A DNA stretch of 64,000 nucleotides. Source: Frateuria_A sp049727805. Lineage in GTDB: Bacteria; Pseudomonadota; Gammaproteobacteria; Xanthomonadales; Rhodanobacteraceae. The stretch lies in assembly GCF_049727805.1 (NCBI RefSeq), contig NZ_JBCNYA010000016.1, positions 22,770 to 86,769 on the forward strand. The letters are read 5' to 3'. Both the position numbers and the translations under genes were made by a program. The notes below the pieces were generated by a model. That model made no database searches and was not told the origin of the DNA. It saw only the letters and a list, made by a program, of their open reading frames with translations. Positions 17,265 to 25,782 of the stretch are shown piece by piece; the first letter of the stretch is position 1, and each line of letters opens with the position of its first letter.

Positions 17265-19361
17265 ATGTTGAAACGTCTGCTTCCCCTGTCCGTCTTTGCC
17301 CTGGGCCTGCTGGCCATCGGCTGGATCCTTGTCGGCTACGCCGGCAGCAACCCGCTCGGCACGGCCGTCGCCCTGCTGATCGGCGCCTGCTACCTCGCCG
17401 GCGCGTTCGAGCTGTTCCGCTACCGGCAGGCCACTGCCACGCTGCGCCAGGCCGTGGCCGAACTGACCACGCCACCCGCCGAGCTCGGCCGCTGGCTGGA
17501 GCGCCTGCATCCCGGCCTGCGCCACGCCGTGCGCCTGCGCGTCGAAGGCGAGCGCGCCGCGCTGCCGGCGCCGGCGATGACGCCCTATCTGGTCGGCCTG
17601 CTGGTGCTGCTGGGCATGCTCGGCACCCTGCTCGGCATGATGGCCACCTTGCGCGGCACCGGCACGGCGCTAGGGAGCGCCTCCGACCTGCAGGCGATCC
17701 GCGGCTCGCTGGCCGCGCCGGTCAACGGCCTGGCGTTCGCCTTCGGCACCTCCATCGCCGGCGTCGCCAGCTCGGCGATGCTCGGCCTGCTCTCCGCGCT
17801 GGTTCGCCGCGATCGGCTGCAGGCGGTGCACGTGCTGGATGCGGCCATCGCCACCACCCTGCGCGTCCACTCGCAGGCGCACCGTCGCGAGGAAGCCTTC
17901 CGGCTGCTGCAGCAGCAGGCCACGGCGATGCCCGCGCTGGTCGACCGCCTGCAGGCGATGGCCATGGCGCTGGAGCAGCAGAGCGCCGCCGCCCACGAGC
18001 GCCAGCACGCCGACCGCGAGGCGTTCCACCGCCACACCGAGGAGACGTACACGCGCCTGGCGCGCTCGGTCGAGCAGTCGCTGCAGGCGAGCGTGGCCGA
18101 CGGCGCGCGCACCGCCGCCGGCGTGCTGCAGCCGGTGGTCGAATCCACCCTGGCCAGCCTCGCCCGCGAGTCCGCCGCGATCCAGGCCAGCGTAGGCGAC
18201 GCCGTGCAGCGCCAGCTCGAGGGCCTGTCCGCCGGCTTCGACGCCACCGCGCGCACCGTCACCGGCATCTGGGCCGATGCGCTCGCCCAGCACCGGCAGG
18301 CCAACGAAGCCCACGCGCAGGCGCTGGGCAGCGCCCTCGCCCGCTTCGCCGACACCTTCGAGCAACGCTCGTCCGCCCTGCTGGACGGCGTCGCCACGCG
18401 GCTGGACACAAGCGCCGAACGCACCACCGCGGCGTGGCAAGGCGCGCTGTCGAAACAGGACGCCGTCCATGCCGACCTCGCCGATCGCAACCGGCAGGCG
18501 CTGGCCGCCGCCGGCGACGCCTTTGCGTCGCACGCGGCCGCGCTGGTGCAGGCGGTCGACCGCTCGCACGCGGAATTGCAGTCGGCACTCGAAGCGCGCG
18601 ACGAGGAGCGCCTGGCCGCCTGGGCGCGCAAGCTCGACGCCATCACCGCCGAACTGGCCACGCAGTGGAAGGCGGCCGGCGAAGCCAGCGCGAGTCGCCA
18701 GCAAACCATCTGCGACACGCTGGAACAGACCGCCGGCGCCATCGCGGCGCAAACCCAGGCCCACGCCAGCCAGACCCTCGCCGAGATCGCGCGCCTGGTC
18801 GAGGCCGCGTCCGAAGCGCCGCGCGTGGCCGCCGAAGTCGTCGGCGAACTGCGCCAGCAGCTGTCCGACAGCATGGTGCGCGACACCGCCATGCTGGAGG
18901 AACGCAGCCGCCTGCTGGCCACGCTGGAAACCCTGCTCGGCGCGGTCAACCACGCTTCCACCGAACAACGCAGCGCAATCGACGCCCTGGTCAGCACCTC
19001 GACCGAATTGCTCGACCGCGTCGGAACGCGCTTTGGCGAGCAGGTCGAAGCGCAGGCCGGCAAGCTCGACACCGCCGCCGCGCAGGTCACCGCCAGCGCC
19101 ATCGAAGTCGCCAGCCTGGGCGAAGCCTTCGGCGCTGGCGTCGCGCAATTCGGCCAGGCCAACGACGCGCTGATGGAACGGCTGCAGCAGGTCGCCTGCG
19201 CGCTCGACGCCTCGCTCGCGCGCAGCGACGAGCAGCTCGCCTACTACGTGGCGCAGGCGAAGGAAGTGGTCGAGCTCAGCGTGCTCTCGCAGCAGCAGAT
19301 CATCGCCGACATGCAGCAGCTCGCCGGCCGCGGCAAGCCTGCGAAGGCGGCCAAGGCATGA
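17265..19361 (+). CDS. DUF802 protein: MotA/TolQ/ZorA-like channel subunit with long tail
   Basis: A 698-residue protein. Four hydrophobic helices are visible at about 4-25, 30-51, 106-128 and 153-181. Helix 3 (LVLLGMLGTLLGMMATLRG) and helix 4 (PVNGLAFAFGTSIAGVASSA) follow the TolQ/ExbB/MotA pattern of two pore helices with small and hydroxyl residues. Residues about 190-698 form an extremely Ala/Gln/Glu-rich, Gly- and Pro-poor helical tail with the DUF802 repeats. This design, channel plus long cytoplasmic tail, is that of ZorA. Its stop overlaps the start of the MotB-like gene (ATGA), as expected for two subunits of one complex. The ZorA analogy is my inference from topology and order. Confidence 0.9.
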   Translation: MLKRLLPLSVFALGLLAIGWILVGYAGSNPLGTAVALLIGACYLAGAFELFRYRQATATLRQAVAELTTPPAELGRWLERLHPGLRHAVRLRVEGERAALPAPAMTPYLVGLLVLLGMLGTLLGMMATLRGTGTALGSASDLQAIRGSLAAPVNGLAFAFGTSIAGVASSAMLGLLSALVRRDRLQAVHVLDAAIATTLRVHSQAHRREEAFRLLQQQATAMPALVDRLQAMAMALEQQSAAAHERQHADREAFHRHTEETYTRLARSVEQSLQASVADGARTAAGVLQPVVESTLASLARESAAIQASVGDAVQRQLEGLSAGFDATARTVTGIWADALAQHRQANEAHAQALGSALARFADTFEQRSSALLDGVATRLDTSAERTTAAWQGALSKQDAVHADLADRNRQALAAAGDAFASHAAALVQAVDRSHAELQSALEARDEERLAAWARKLDAITAELATQWKAAGEASASRQQTICDTLEQTAGAIAAQTQAHASQTLAEIARLVEAASEAPRVAAEVVGELRQQLSDSMVRDTAMLEERSRLLATLETLLGAVNHASTEQRSAIDALVSTSTELLDRVGTRFGEQVEAQAGKLDTAAAQVTASAIEVASLGEAFGAGVAQFGQANDALMERLQQVACALDASLARSDEQLAYYVAQAKEVVELSVLSQQQIIADMQQLAGRGKPAKAAKA

Positions 19362-20023
19362 GCGAGGAGGTCGAGTTCGAGGGCGAGTCGACCGCGCCGA
19401 TCTGGGCCTTCGGCGACCTGATGTCGGTGTTGCTGGGCGTGTTCGTGCTGATCCTGGTCGGCGTCATCGGCGTGCAGCTGCAGCTTTCGCACAAGCTGGA
19501 GGTGGCCCAGAAGCAGCGCCTGGCCGAACAGCAACGCCGCACCGCGCTGGAGCAGGCGCTGGCCACACCGCTGGCACAGGGCCGCGTGACCCTGGTGAAC
19601 GGCCGCATCGGCATCCGCGGCAACCTGCTGTTCGCGCTCAACTCCGATCGGTTGCAGCCCGAAGGTCGCCAGCTCATCCAGAGCCTCGCCGCGCCGCTGG
19701 CGCAGTACCTGCAATCGCGCGACGAGCTGCTGATGGTCAGCGGCTTCACCGACGACCAGCCCGTGCACGGCGACAACCGCCAGTTCGCCGACAACTGGGA
19801 ACTCTCCGCCCAGCGCGCGCTCACCGTCACCCGCGCGCTGATCGCCGCCGGCGTCCCTGCCGACGCGGTGTTCGCCGCCGCCTTCGGCGCGCAGCAGCCG
19901 GTCAGCACCAACGACGACGAAGCCGGCCGCGCGAAGAACCGCCGTGTGGAGATCGCCCCGATCCCGCGCTCCTCGGCCGCCAACGCCACGCCGAACCAAG
20001 CCGCCTCCGGCCATGCGCCCTGA
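19358..20023 (+). CDS. OmpA/MotB-like stator protein (ZorB-like)
   Basis: A 221-residue protein with a short acidic N-terminus and one membrane helix (about 20-42) starting IWAFGDLMSVLLGVFVLI. Asp20 occupies the place of the proton-carrying Asp of MotB/ZorB. A helical linker (50-70) and a C-terminal OmpA peptidoglycan-binding domain follow: GNLLFALNSDRLQPEG, GFTDDQP, NWELSAQRA, GAQQPV and NRRVEI, with the peptidoglycan-contacting Asp and Arg present. It should anchor in the inner membrane and grip the cell wall, forming a stator unit with the DUF802 protein. It overlaps the upstream gene by 4 bases and the next by 11. Confidence 0.93.
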   Translation: MSEEVEFEGESTAPIWAFGDLMSVLLGVFVLILVGVIGVQLQLSHKLEVAQKQRLAEQQRRTALEQALATPLAQGRVTLVNGRIGIRGNLLFALNSDRLQPEGRQLIQSLAAPLAQYLQSRDELLMVSGFTDDQPVHGDNRQFADNWELSAQRALTVTRALIAAGVPADAVFAAAFGAQQPVSTNDDEAGRAKNRRVEIAPIPRSSAANATPNQAASGHAP

Positions 20024-20543
20024 CGCCGCCTCGGCCATCCGCGCGCAGTTGGTCGCGGCCATGGAACGACGCGCCGCCGCCCTCGACGGCGAAGCGCGAC
20101 GCGCGCTGGATACACGGTTGGCCGAACTTCTTTCGCCTGGTGCTGACACACCCGACGGAACACCGGACGCCAACGCATCCCCAGCGCATCCGGGCCCGCT
20201 GCGCGAACTCGTCGACCAGCTCACCTGCGAGGGACCGTCCGGGCGCGCCGCCTACCCGGACATCCCCGCGCTCGCCGACTTCCGCCAGCTCTGGTCCACC
20301 CTGCGCGCCGACAGCCAGTTGCGGCAATCCGTCGCCCACGCCGCCACCGACGCGGGCCCGCTCAACTCCACCGCCCTTGCCAGCCGCGCCATCGCGCTGA
20401 TGCGCGAGCTGTCGCCGGGCTACCTGCGATCGTTCATCGCCTACGTCGACGAACTGGCGTGGCTGAAGGCGCTGGGGAATACCAGCCCCGCCACGGGCAG
20501 CGCGGCGCCGAAGAAGCGCGCTTCGCGCAAACGGCACACCTAG
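20013..20543 (+). CDS. DUF2894 protein, last gene of the motor cassette
   Basis: A 176-residue soluble protein of the DUF2894 family. An N-terminal helical segment (AIRAQLVAAMERRAAALDGE) is followed by a Pro/Ala-rich linker. A conserved C-terminal domain (PALADFRQLWSTLRADSQLR ... ALMRELSPGYLRSFIAYVDE) precedes a basic end (KKRASRKRHT). The basic tail could contact nucleic acid or phospholipid, but that is speculative. Its ATG lies 11 bases inside the stator gene, so translation is coupled. No enzymatic motif is seen. Confidence 0.9.
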   Translation: MRPDAASAIRAQLVAAMERRAAALDGEARRALDTRLAELLSPGADTPDGTPDANASPAHPGPLRELVDQLTCEGPSGRAAYPDIPALADFRQLWSTLRADSQLRQSVAHAATDAGPLNSTALASRAIALMRELSPGYLRSFIAYVDELAWLKALGNTSPATGSAAPKKRASRKRHT

Positions 20544-20739
20544 TAGCCGGCCGGAAAGCGCCGGCGGGCTCCCGGAGCTTCGCGCCCACCCGGTCGTATG
20601 TCGGCCTGCGACCACACCGCGTGATTGGAACTCACGACTCCGGGACACCAGGCCGCTCGTCCATCCGGGTTTCCAGCCGCAACGGGACCACCCATACTGG
20701 AATCACGCCCACACGCCGAGCGCCGACCCGGCCCCGTCA

Positions 20740-21624
20740 ATGATCCCCAAACTGCCCCCGCCTGCCGAACTGCTGGACCTGATGCCTGATGCGGTGTGTG
20801 TCGTCGATGCCGACGGGTGCGTCCTGTTCGTCAGTGCGGGCTTCGGACGCATCCTGGGCTACGCCCCCGACGAGGTGGTCGGGCAACCGATATTCCGGCT
20901 GGTCCATCCCGACGACCGCGCCTCGACCATCCAGCAGGCCGCGCGCGTCATGACCGGCGCGCCGCAGCGTCACTTCCGCAACCGCTACATCCACAAGGAG
21001 GGCCACAGCGTGGACATCCAGTGGTCGGCGCGATGGCTGCCCGAATACGGCGTGCGCATCGGCGTGGCGCACGAGGTGACCGAACTGCGGCGCGCCGAGC
21101 GCGAACTCGAGCACCGCGCCACCCACGACCCGTTGACCGGACTGCCCAACCGCCACCGCCTGCAGCAGGAGCTGCACTACGCCCTCGAGCATGCGGCCCG
21201 GACGGACAACGGCCTGGCCGTGCTCTACCTGGACCTGGACGGCTTCAAGCGCATCAACGACGAGCACGGCCACGACGTCGGCGACCGCCTGCTGCGCGAA
21301 GCCGCGCAACGCCTGCAGTCGGGCTCGCGCCAGGACGACCTGATGGCGCGGGTCGGCGGCGACGAGTTCGTCGCGCTGCTGCCCGGATGCCGCGATGCGC
21401 GGGCCGCCGGCATCGTCGCCGAGAGCCTCCGCGCCAGCCTCAGGCTGCCCTGCCACCTCCCCGAAGGCACGTTCCGCCTCGACGCCAGCATCGGCATCGC
21501 CTGCTTTCCCGGCGATGGAAGCGACCCGGAAACCCTCCTGACGCGCGCCGACCGCGCGATGTACGAGGCCAAGCGCGACAACCAGCGCAAGGGCGACACC
21601 GACCAGGTTAGCGACGACACGTAA
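20740..21624 (+). CDS. PAS-GGDEF diguanylate cyclase
   Basis: A 294-residue cytoplasmic signalling protein. A PAS domain spans about 8-115 (MPDAVCVVDADGCVLFVSAG, GYAPDEVVGQP, VHPDDR). A GGDEF domain spans 125-285: DPLTGLPNRHR, DLDGFKRIND, GGDEF at 206-210, and RADRAMYEAKRDNQR. The active site is intact, and the inhibitory I-site RxxD (RQDD, 197-200) stands five residues before GGDEF, so the enzyme should make cyclic di-GMP with product feedback. No EAL domain or membrane segment is present. The start follows directly on GTCA without a strong ribosome site. Its ligand is unknown. Confidence 0.93.
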   Translation: MIPKLPPPAELLDLMPDAVCVVDADGCVLFVSAGFGRILGYAPDEVVGQPIFRLVHPDDRASTIQQAARVMTGAPQRHFRNRYIHKEGHSVDIQWSARWLPEYGVRIGVAHEVTELRRAERELEHRATHDPLTGLPNRHRLQQELHYALEHAARTDNGLAVLYLDLDGFKRINDEHGHDVGDRLLREAAQRLQSGSRQDDLMARVGGDEFVALLPGCRDARAAGIVAESLRASLRLPCHLPEGTFRLDASIGIACFPGDGSDPETLLTRADRAMYEAKRDNQRKGDTDQVSDDT

Positions 21625-21714
21625 GAACCCGGAGTCCGCATCTCGGGCCGACACTTTCCAGCACTCCCGGAAGCTCGACGACGGGCCATCGCCAAGTCAG
21701 CCCGGTGCCAAGCC

Positions 21715-23895
21715 TCACCGGACACCCTCGATCACGACCAGCTCGGAGGTTTGCGGTAGCGGCAACGTCACTGCCAGGCCCGACGTCATCAGCTCCTGTC
21801 CGTCCACTACTCGGTCGGTTGAGGAATGGTCGCGGAAGTGCACGCGATAGCGATGTCCCGCGCGCAATCCGCGCAGCCTGAACCGGAACGCGCGCGATGC
21901 AGGATCGCTGCCATGGAACGCGAAGAGCACGCCCTGGTCGCGCGCGCCATCGAAGTACTCGGTGCCGTCCCAGCCCTTGCCGTCCGGACGCGGGCCGACG
22001 TGGTAGAGATCGGCGGCGCGGATCAGCGGCCGCAGCGTCGACTGGTAGAACGCGATCTCCCTCGCCGCCGCAGCGTGCTGTTCCGAGGTCCACCCGCTGG
22101 TGTCGATCATCACGGTGAACCAGCCCATCATGCCGCTACGCAGCATGTAGCGGAAATTCCCGATCCGTGGCGTGGGCCATGCCTTGACGTAGGTTTCGAG
22201 CATGGCCGGCGGCAGCACGTGGCTGGCGTCGTAGAAGGCCTGCCGGTTGGACAGCGGATCGTAGGCGTCGACGATGGAGAAGTAGTCGCCATGGGCGGCG
22301 CTGCCGAAATCGACCATGCGCCCGCCGTCGTTGCAGACCTCCAGCAGCAGGCCCGGGTGCCGCCGCTTGAGCGCGCGCTGGATGGCGTAGTACGCACGCG
22401 TGGCGTGCAGGCTGACGTCGGTCGCGTTGCTGCCCTCGACCCAGAGGAAGTCGTCGTCGCGGTAGCGATGGATGCGGGCGGGGTCGGCCGGCGCATGCGG
22501 ATGGTCGTCGCGGTCGCAACCCTGGGCGACGACGTAGCCGTCGTGTTCGAGCATGTCGAGGTGGTAGTCGCGCACGAGGCGATCGGTCTCGCCGGTCGCC
22601 CACGCCCGCGCCGCCGGCACGCCCAGGTCGATGGTCATGCCCTTGAACTCGGCGGGCTTCCAGCCGGCTGGCGGATCGGTGGTCAGCCAGTCGCGCACCT
22701 TCGGATCGGCGACGTCGAGCGCACCCTTGGCCGTGCTGGTGCCCGCCTGGGCCCAGTCCGCCCAGAGCCCGAACTTCAGGCCCCGGCGGTGCGCGTAATC
22801 CGCCAACGCGCCGATGCCGTGCGGGAATTTCTTCGGATCCGCGTGCCAGTCGCCGACGGCGCGAAACCAGCCCGCGTCCAGGTGGAACATCTCGAAGCCC
22901 AGCCGCTTGGCGTCGTCGATCATGCGCCGCGCCTGCGCCTCGTCGATCGCCATCGCGCTGCCCCAACTGTTGTTCGTCACCAGCGGATAGGCCGGATCGG
23001 CGAGCGTCGAGGGATCGCCCAGCACCTCGCGCACCCAGCGCCGCAGCGTGTTGCCGGTGTCGTCGAGATCGCCGTCGCTGGCGCCGACGAAGACCGTTGG
23101 GGTGGCGAAGGTAGCGCCGGGTGCTAGGCGGGTGCGGAACGGGCCGGGCTCCGGGTCGAGTCCGACCGTGCCCGCCAGCCTCGTGCCCGTGCGCTTCAGG
23201 CTCATCGCCACGCGGCCGCTGAATTCCACGCCCACGTACCAGCCGCCGATGCTCGCGTCCTCGCTGCGGACCAGGAACCAGGGAATGATCTCGCGCGCCT
23301 CGCCCGGACGCGGATGCGCGAAGGTGCTGGAGGTGCCGCGCCAGTCGTGGCGGTCGGCGATGGCCACGCGGTGCGTTCCCACCGGCGGGGCCTCGCCGGC
23401 ACCCTTGTCGATCCACACCTGCTGCAGCGGCCGGTCCGCTGCCACGTTCCAGGCGAACTGCAGGCTGGATTGCAGCGGAAGCCAGACCTTGTGCCCGCTG
23501 CGGTTCTCGATGCGGATGACGTGCTCGATCGGGCCATGCGACGCGCGCGCACGCCATTCCCAACGCAGTCGCAGTCCGGCTGCGCGGTCCTCGTAGACCA
23601 GGCTCGCGGCATCCTTCCGCTGACGGCTGGCGTCGGGGGCGTAGCGCCAGTGCAGCGCCACCTCTTTGCCGCCGATGTCGGCATGGCCGATCAGGACTAC
23701 CGCAGCGCCGCCACGCCAGGCCACACCGCCCGGGCGCGCCAGTTGCAGCAGTTGCGGGGCCTCTGCTTCGGCTTCCACGACAATCCCATTGTCGAGATTG
23801 CCGATACGGATTGGCGCGGACTGCGCCGTAGCCACCAGCGGCCACGCCGCCAGCAGGCCGAGCACGAGGCAGGTCCATGCGGGACGAGTGGTCAT
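21715..23895 (-). CDS. Secreted GH36-like alpha-galactosidase
   Basis: A 726-residue secreted glycosidase with a signal peptide (LVLGLLAAWPLVATA, then QS). The N-terminal beta-supersandwich is followed by a TIM barrel: NNSWG, FHLDAGWF, KKFPHGIGALADYAHRRGL, FGLWADW, and the clan GH-D signature EVCNDGGRMVDFG. The C-terminal beta domain contains ADLYHVGPRPDGKGWDGTEY. The usual WKWD nucleophile motif is diverged to YHLDMLEHD, so substrate preference may differ from classical GH36. It complements the GH27 enzyme 9 kb away. It faces the GGDEF gene convergently. Confidence 0.9.
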   Translation of the reverse strand: MTTRPAWTCLVLGLLAAWPLVATAQSAPIRIGNLDNGIVVEAEAEAPQLLQLARPGGVAWRGGAAVVLIGHADIGGKEVALHWRYAPDASRQRKDAASLVYEDRAAGLRLRWEWRARASHGPIEHVIRIENRSGHKVWLPLQSSLQFAWNVAADRPLQQVWIDKGAGEAPPVGTHRVAIADRHDWRGTSSTFAHPRPGEAREIIPWFLVRSEDASIGGWYVGVEFSGRVAMSLKRTGTRLAGTVGLDPEPGPFRTRLAPGATFATPTVFVGASDGDLDDTGNTLRRWVREVLGDPSTLADPAYPLVTNNSWGSAMAIDEAQARRMIDDAKRLGFEMFHLDAGWFRAVGDWHADPKKFPHGIGALADYAHRRGLKFGLWADWAQAGTSTAKGALDVADPKVRDWLTTDPPAGWKPAEFKGMTIDLGVPAARAWATGETDRLVRDYHLDMLEHDGYVVAQGCDRDDHPHAPADPARIHRYRDDDFLWVEGSNATDVSLHATRAYYAIQRALKRRHPGLLLEVCNDGGRMVDFGSAAHGDYFSIVDAYDPLSNRQAFYDASHVLPPAMLETYVKAWPTPRIGNFRYMLRSGMMGWFTVMIDTSGWTSEQHAAAAREIAFYQSTLRPLIRAADLYHVGPRPDGKGWDGTEYFDGARDQGVLFAFHGSDPASRAFRFRLRGLRAGHRYRVHFRDHSSTDRVVDGQELMTSGLAVTLPLPQTSELVVIEGVR

Positions 23896-24024
23896 GTGGC
23901 CTTCCGGATGATGCCGTCGCGACCCGCCGGATGATCACCCTTGTCCGCAAGCGATGCCAGCAGATGGGGGTCGGAAAGGCCGCGTTCGCTCGGCGCCTTC
24001 GGGAAGCGGGCGCGGCTGGCTCCG

Positions 24025-25488
24025 CTATCCGGCCACGGCCCGATAGGCTTCCGCGAGCCGGGCCGCGGCCCGCTTGAGGCTCGCCTCGGAGACCCCGGCA
24101 TAGCTGAGCACCAGCGTGACGTGGTCCGGCGGCAGCCGGTGGAAGCGCTCGGCGGAGCGGATGCGCACGCCACGCACCAGCGCCTCGGCCATCAATGCCC
24201 CGGTGGCGCTGCGTGGCAAGCGCGGCAAGTGCACGAACAGCGAGCCTCCTGCCACCGAGCCGGTCACCTCCATGGCGTCGCCCAGGCGCGCCTGCAGCGT
24301 GGCGTGCAGGGCCCGGTGGCGAGGAGCCAGGCGCAGTGCGATACGCCGCAGGTCGCGCAGGTACTGGCCGCTGGCGATGCACGAGGCGAGCACGTGCTGC
24401 TGCATCGAGATGCTGCCGCGATCGGCCAGCCACTTGACCGCCAGGAAGCGCTCGCGCAGCGCGCGCGGCACCAGCATGTAACCCAGTTGCAGCGCCGGAA
24501 ACATCGAGCGCGCAAAGCTGCTCACGTGGATCACCCGGCCATGGCGGTCCAGCGACCACAGCGACGACGGAGCGCGCACGCCGAAGCGGTGCTCGCAATC
24601 GAAGTCGTCCTCCACCAGGCAGGCGTCGTGCGCATAGGCCCATTTCAGCAGGGCCCTGCGCCGCTCCTCCGGCATGACCACGCCGGTCGGGAACTGGAAG
24701 GACGGAGCCACGCTGACCAGCCGCACCCCATCCAGCGCCGACGCATGAAGGTCGATGTCCATGCCGTGCGGGCCCACCTCGCACGGCACGATCCGCGCGC
24801 CCAGCGCCTCGTAGGTGTGGCGCACGCTCCAGTGGCAGGGTTCCTCCACGCCTACGCCGTCGCCTTCGTCGAGCAGGACGCGGGCGATGAGGTCGCGCGC
24901 CTGCTGGGCGCCGCTGACGATCAGGATGTCGTCCGGATCGACCTCGATCGCGCGCTCGACACCCAAGTAGCCGGCCACGGCCCTGCGCAGGCCGATCGCG
25001 CCCTGCAGTTCGGGGAAGTCCGGCGCATCGCGACGACGCAGCAGTGCCATCAGGTTCTGCATCCACGCCTTGAGGCTGCGCGGGTCGGACTTCACGCGAG
25101 GCTGCGCGAGATCGATCACCTCCCCTTCGGGCGCCGCCAGGTTCGCCTCGGGAACGGCAGGCAGCACGGCCCGCCGGGCCAGACGGGACAGCCGCGGACC
25201 TTCCGGCGCCTCGACCCGTTCCTCCACCGGCGTCTCGCATGCGGACACGCCGGCGGGGCGCGCGTTCACGTAGGTACCGCTGCCGGATTGCGAGCCCAGG
25301 TAGCCCTCGCATTCCAACTGGTCGTAGGCCATTAACACGACCGTACGGGAAACCCCCAGGGCGACCGCCATCGAGCGGCTTCCGGGCAGGCGCGCGCCCG
25401 TCTGGAAACGTCCCGAGTCGATGTCCCGCCGGATCGACCCGGCGATCCGCACGTACATCGGTTCGTCGTCTTGCCGCCTGTTCGCCAT
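24025..25488 (-). CDS. MocR-type regulator (GntR HTH + aminotransferase fold) lacking the PLP lysine
   Basis: A 487-residue MocR/PdxR-like protein. Residues 10-75 form a GntR winged helix (MYVRIAGSIRRDIDSGRF, LPGSRSMAVALGVSR). Residues about 125-485 form a class I aminotransferase domain (VSGAQQARDLIARVLLDEGD, PSFQFPTGVVMP, EDDFDCEHRF). In the PLP-lysine motif, normally GTFSKTLFP, this protein reads SSFARSMFP, so the lysine is Arg327 (codon at 24508-24510 on the minus strand). Covalent PLP binding is therefore unlikely. The start is the ATG before ANRRQDDEP, after a G-rich AGGGGG site. The neighbouring divergent secreted hydrolase is a possible target. Confidence 0.9.
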   Translation of the reverse strand: MANRRQDDEPMYVRIAGSIRRDIDSGRFQTGARLPGSRSMAVALGVSRTVVLMAYDQLECEGYLGSQSGSGTYVNARPAGVSACETPVEERVEAPEGPRLSRLARRAVLPAVPEANLAAPEGEVIDLAQPRVKSDPRSLKAWMQNLMALLRRRDAPDFPELQGAIGLRRAVAGYLGVERAIEVDPDDILIVSGAQQARDLIARVLLDEGDGVGVEEPCHWSVRHTYEALGARIVPCEVGPHGMDIDLHASALDGVRLVSVAPSFQFPTGVVMPEERRRALLKWAYAHDACLVEDDFDCEHRFGVRAPSSLWSLDRHGRVIHVSSFARSMFPALQLGYMLVPRALRERFLAVKWLADRGSISMQQHVLASCIASGQYLRDLRRIALRLAPRHRALHATLQARLGDAMEVTGSVAGGSLFVHLPRLPRSATGALMAEALVRGVRIRSAERFHRLPPDHVTLVLSYAGVSEASLKRAAARLAEAYRAVAG

Positions 25489-25782
25489 CCCCTGCCCCCT
25501 CGACCGGATCGAAGTGGTCACATCGAAAAAGCCCGCGACCGGTCATTTACCGATTTGCCCGTCCCGAAGAATCATCATGTCACGGCCAGCCGGGTACCGA
25601 TTCACGCGAGCCCGCCGCCGCGACCGCCCGCTACGGGCAGGCCATCCAGGGAGAACCGCCATTGACGATGACAGACGACACCGGGCGAAGCCCCGGACGG
25701 CCCGGTGTGCCCGCCGCCGTACCCGCCATGGGACGGGGAACTCACGTGCCCGCATGCCACCACTGACTAAGGAGATACCAGG

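Noticed and set aside
16594..20543. A complete Zorya defence system
   Set aside because: ZorA- and ZorB-like proteins are present, but no ZorC, SNF2-type ZorD or HNH-type ZorE is in the window; only the motor part resembles Zorya.
22136..25546. Minus-strand open frame of over 1100 codons spanning the GH36 and MocR genes
   Set aside because: It overlaps two well-supported genes in another frame and shows repetitive Arg/Gly/Pro composition; a shadow.
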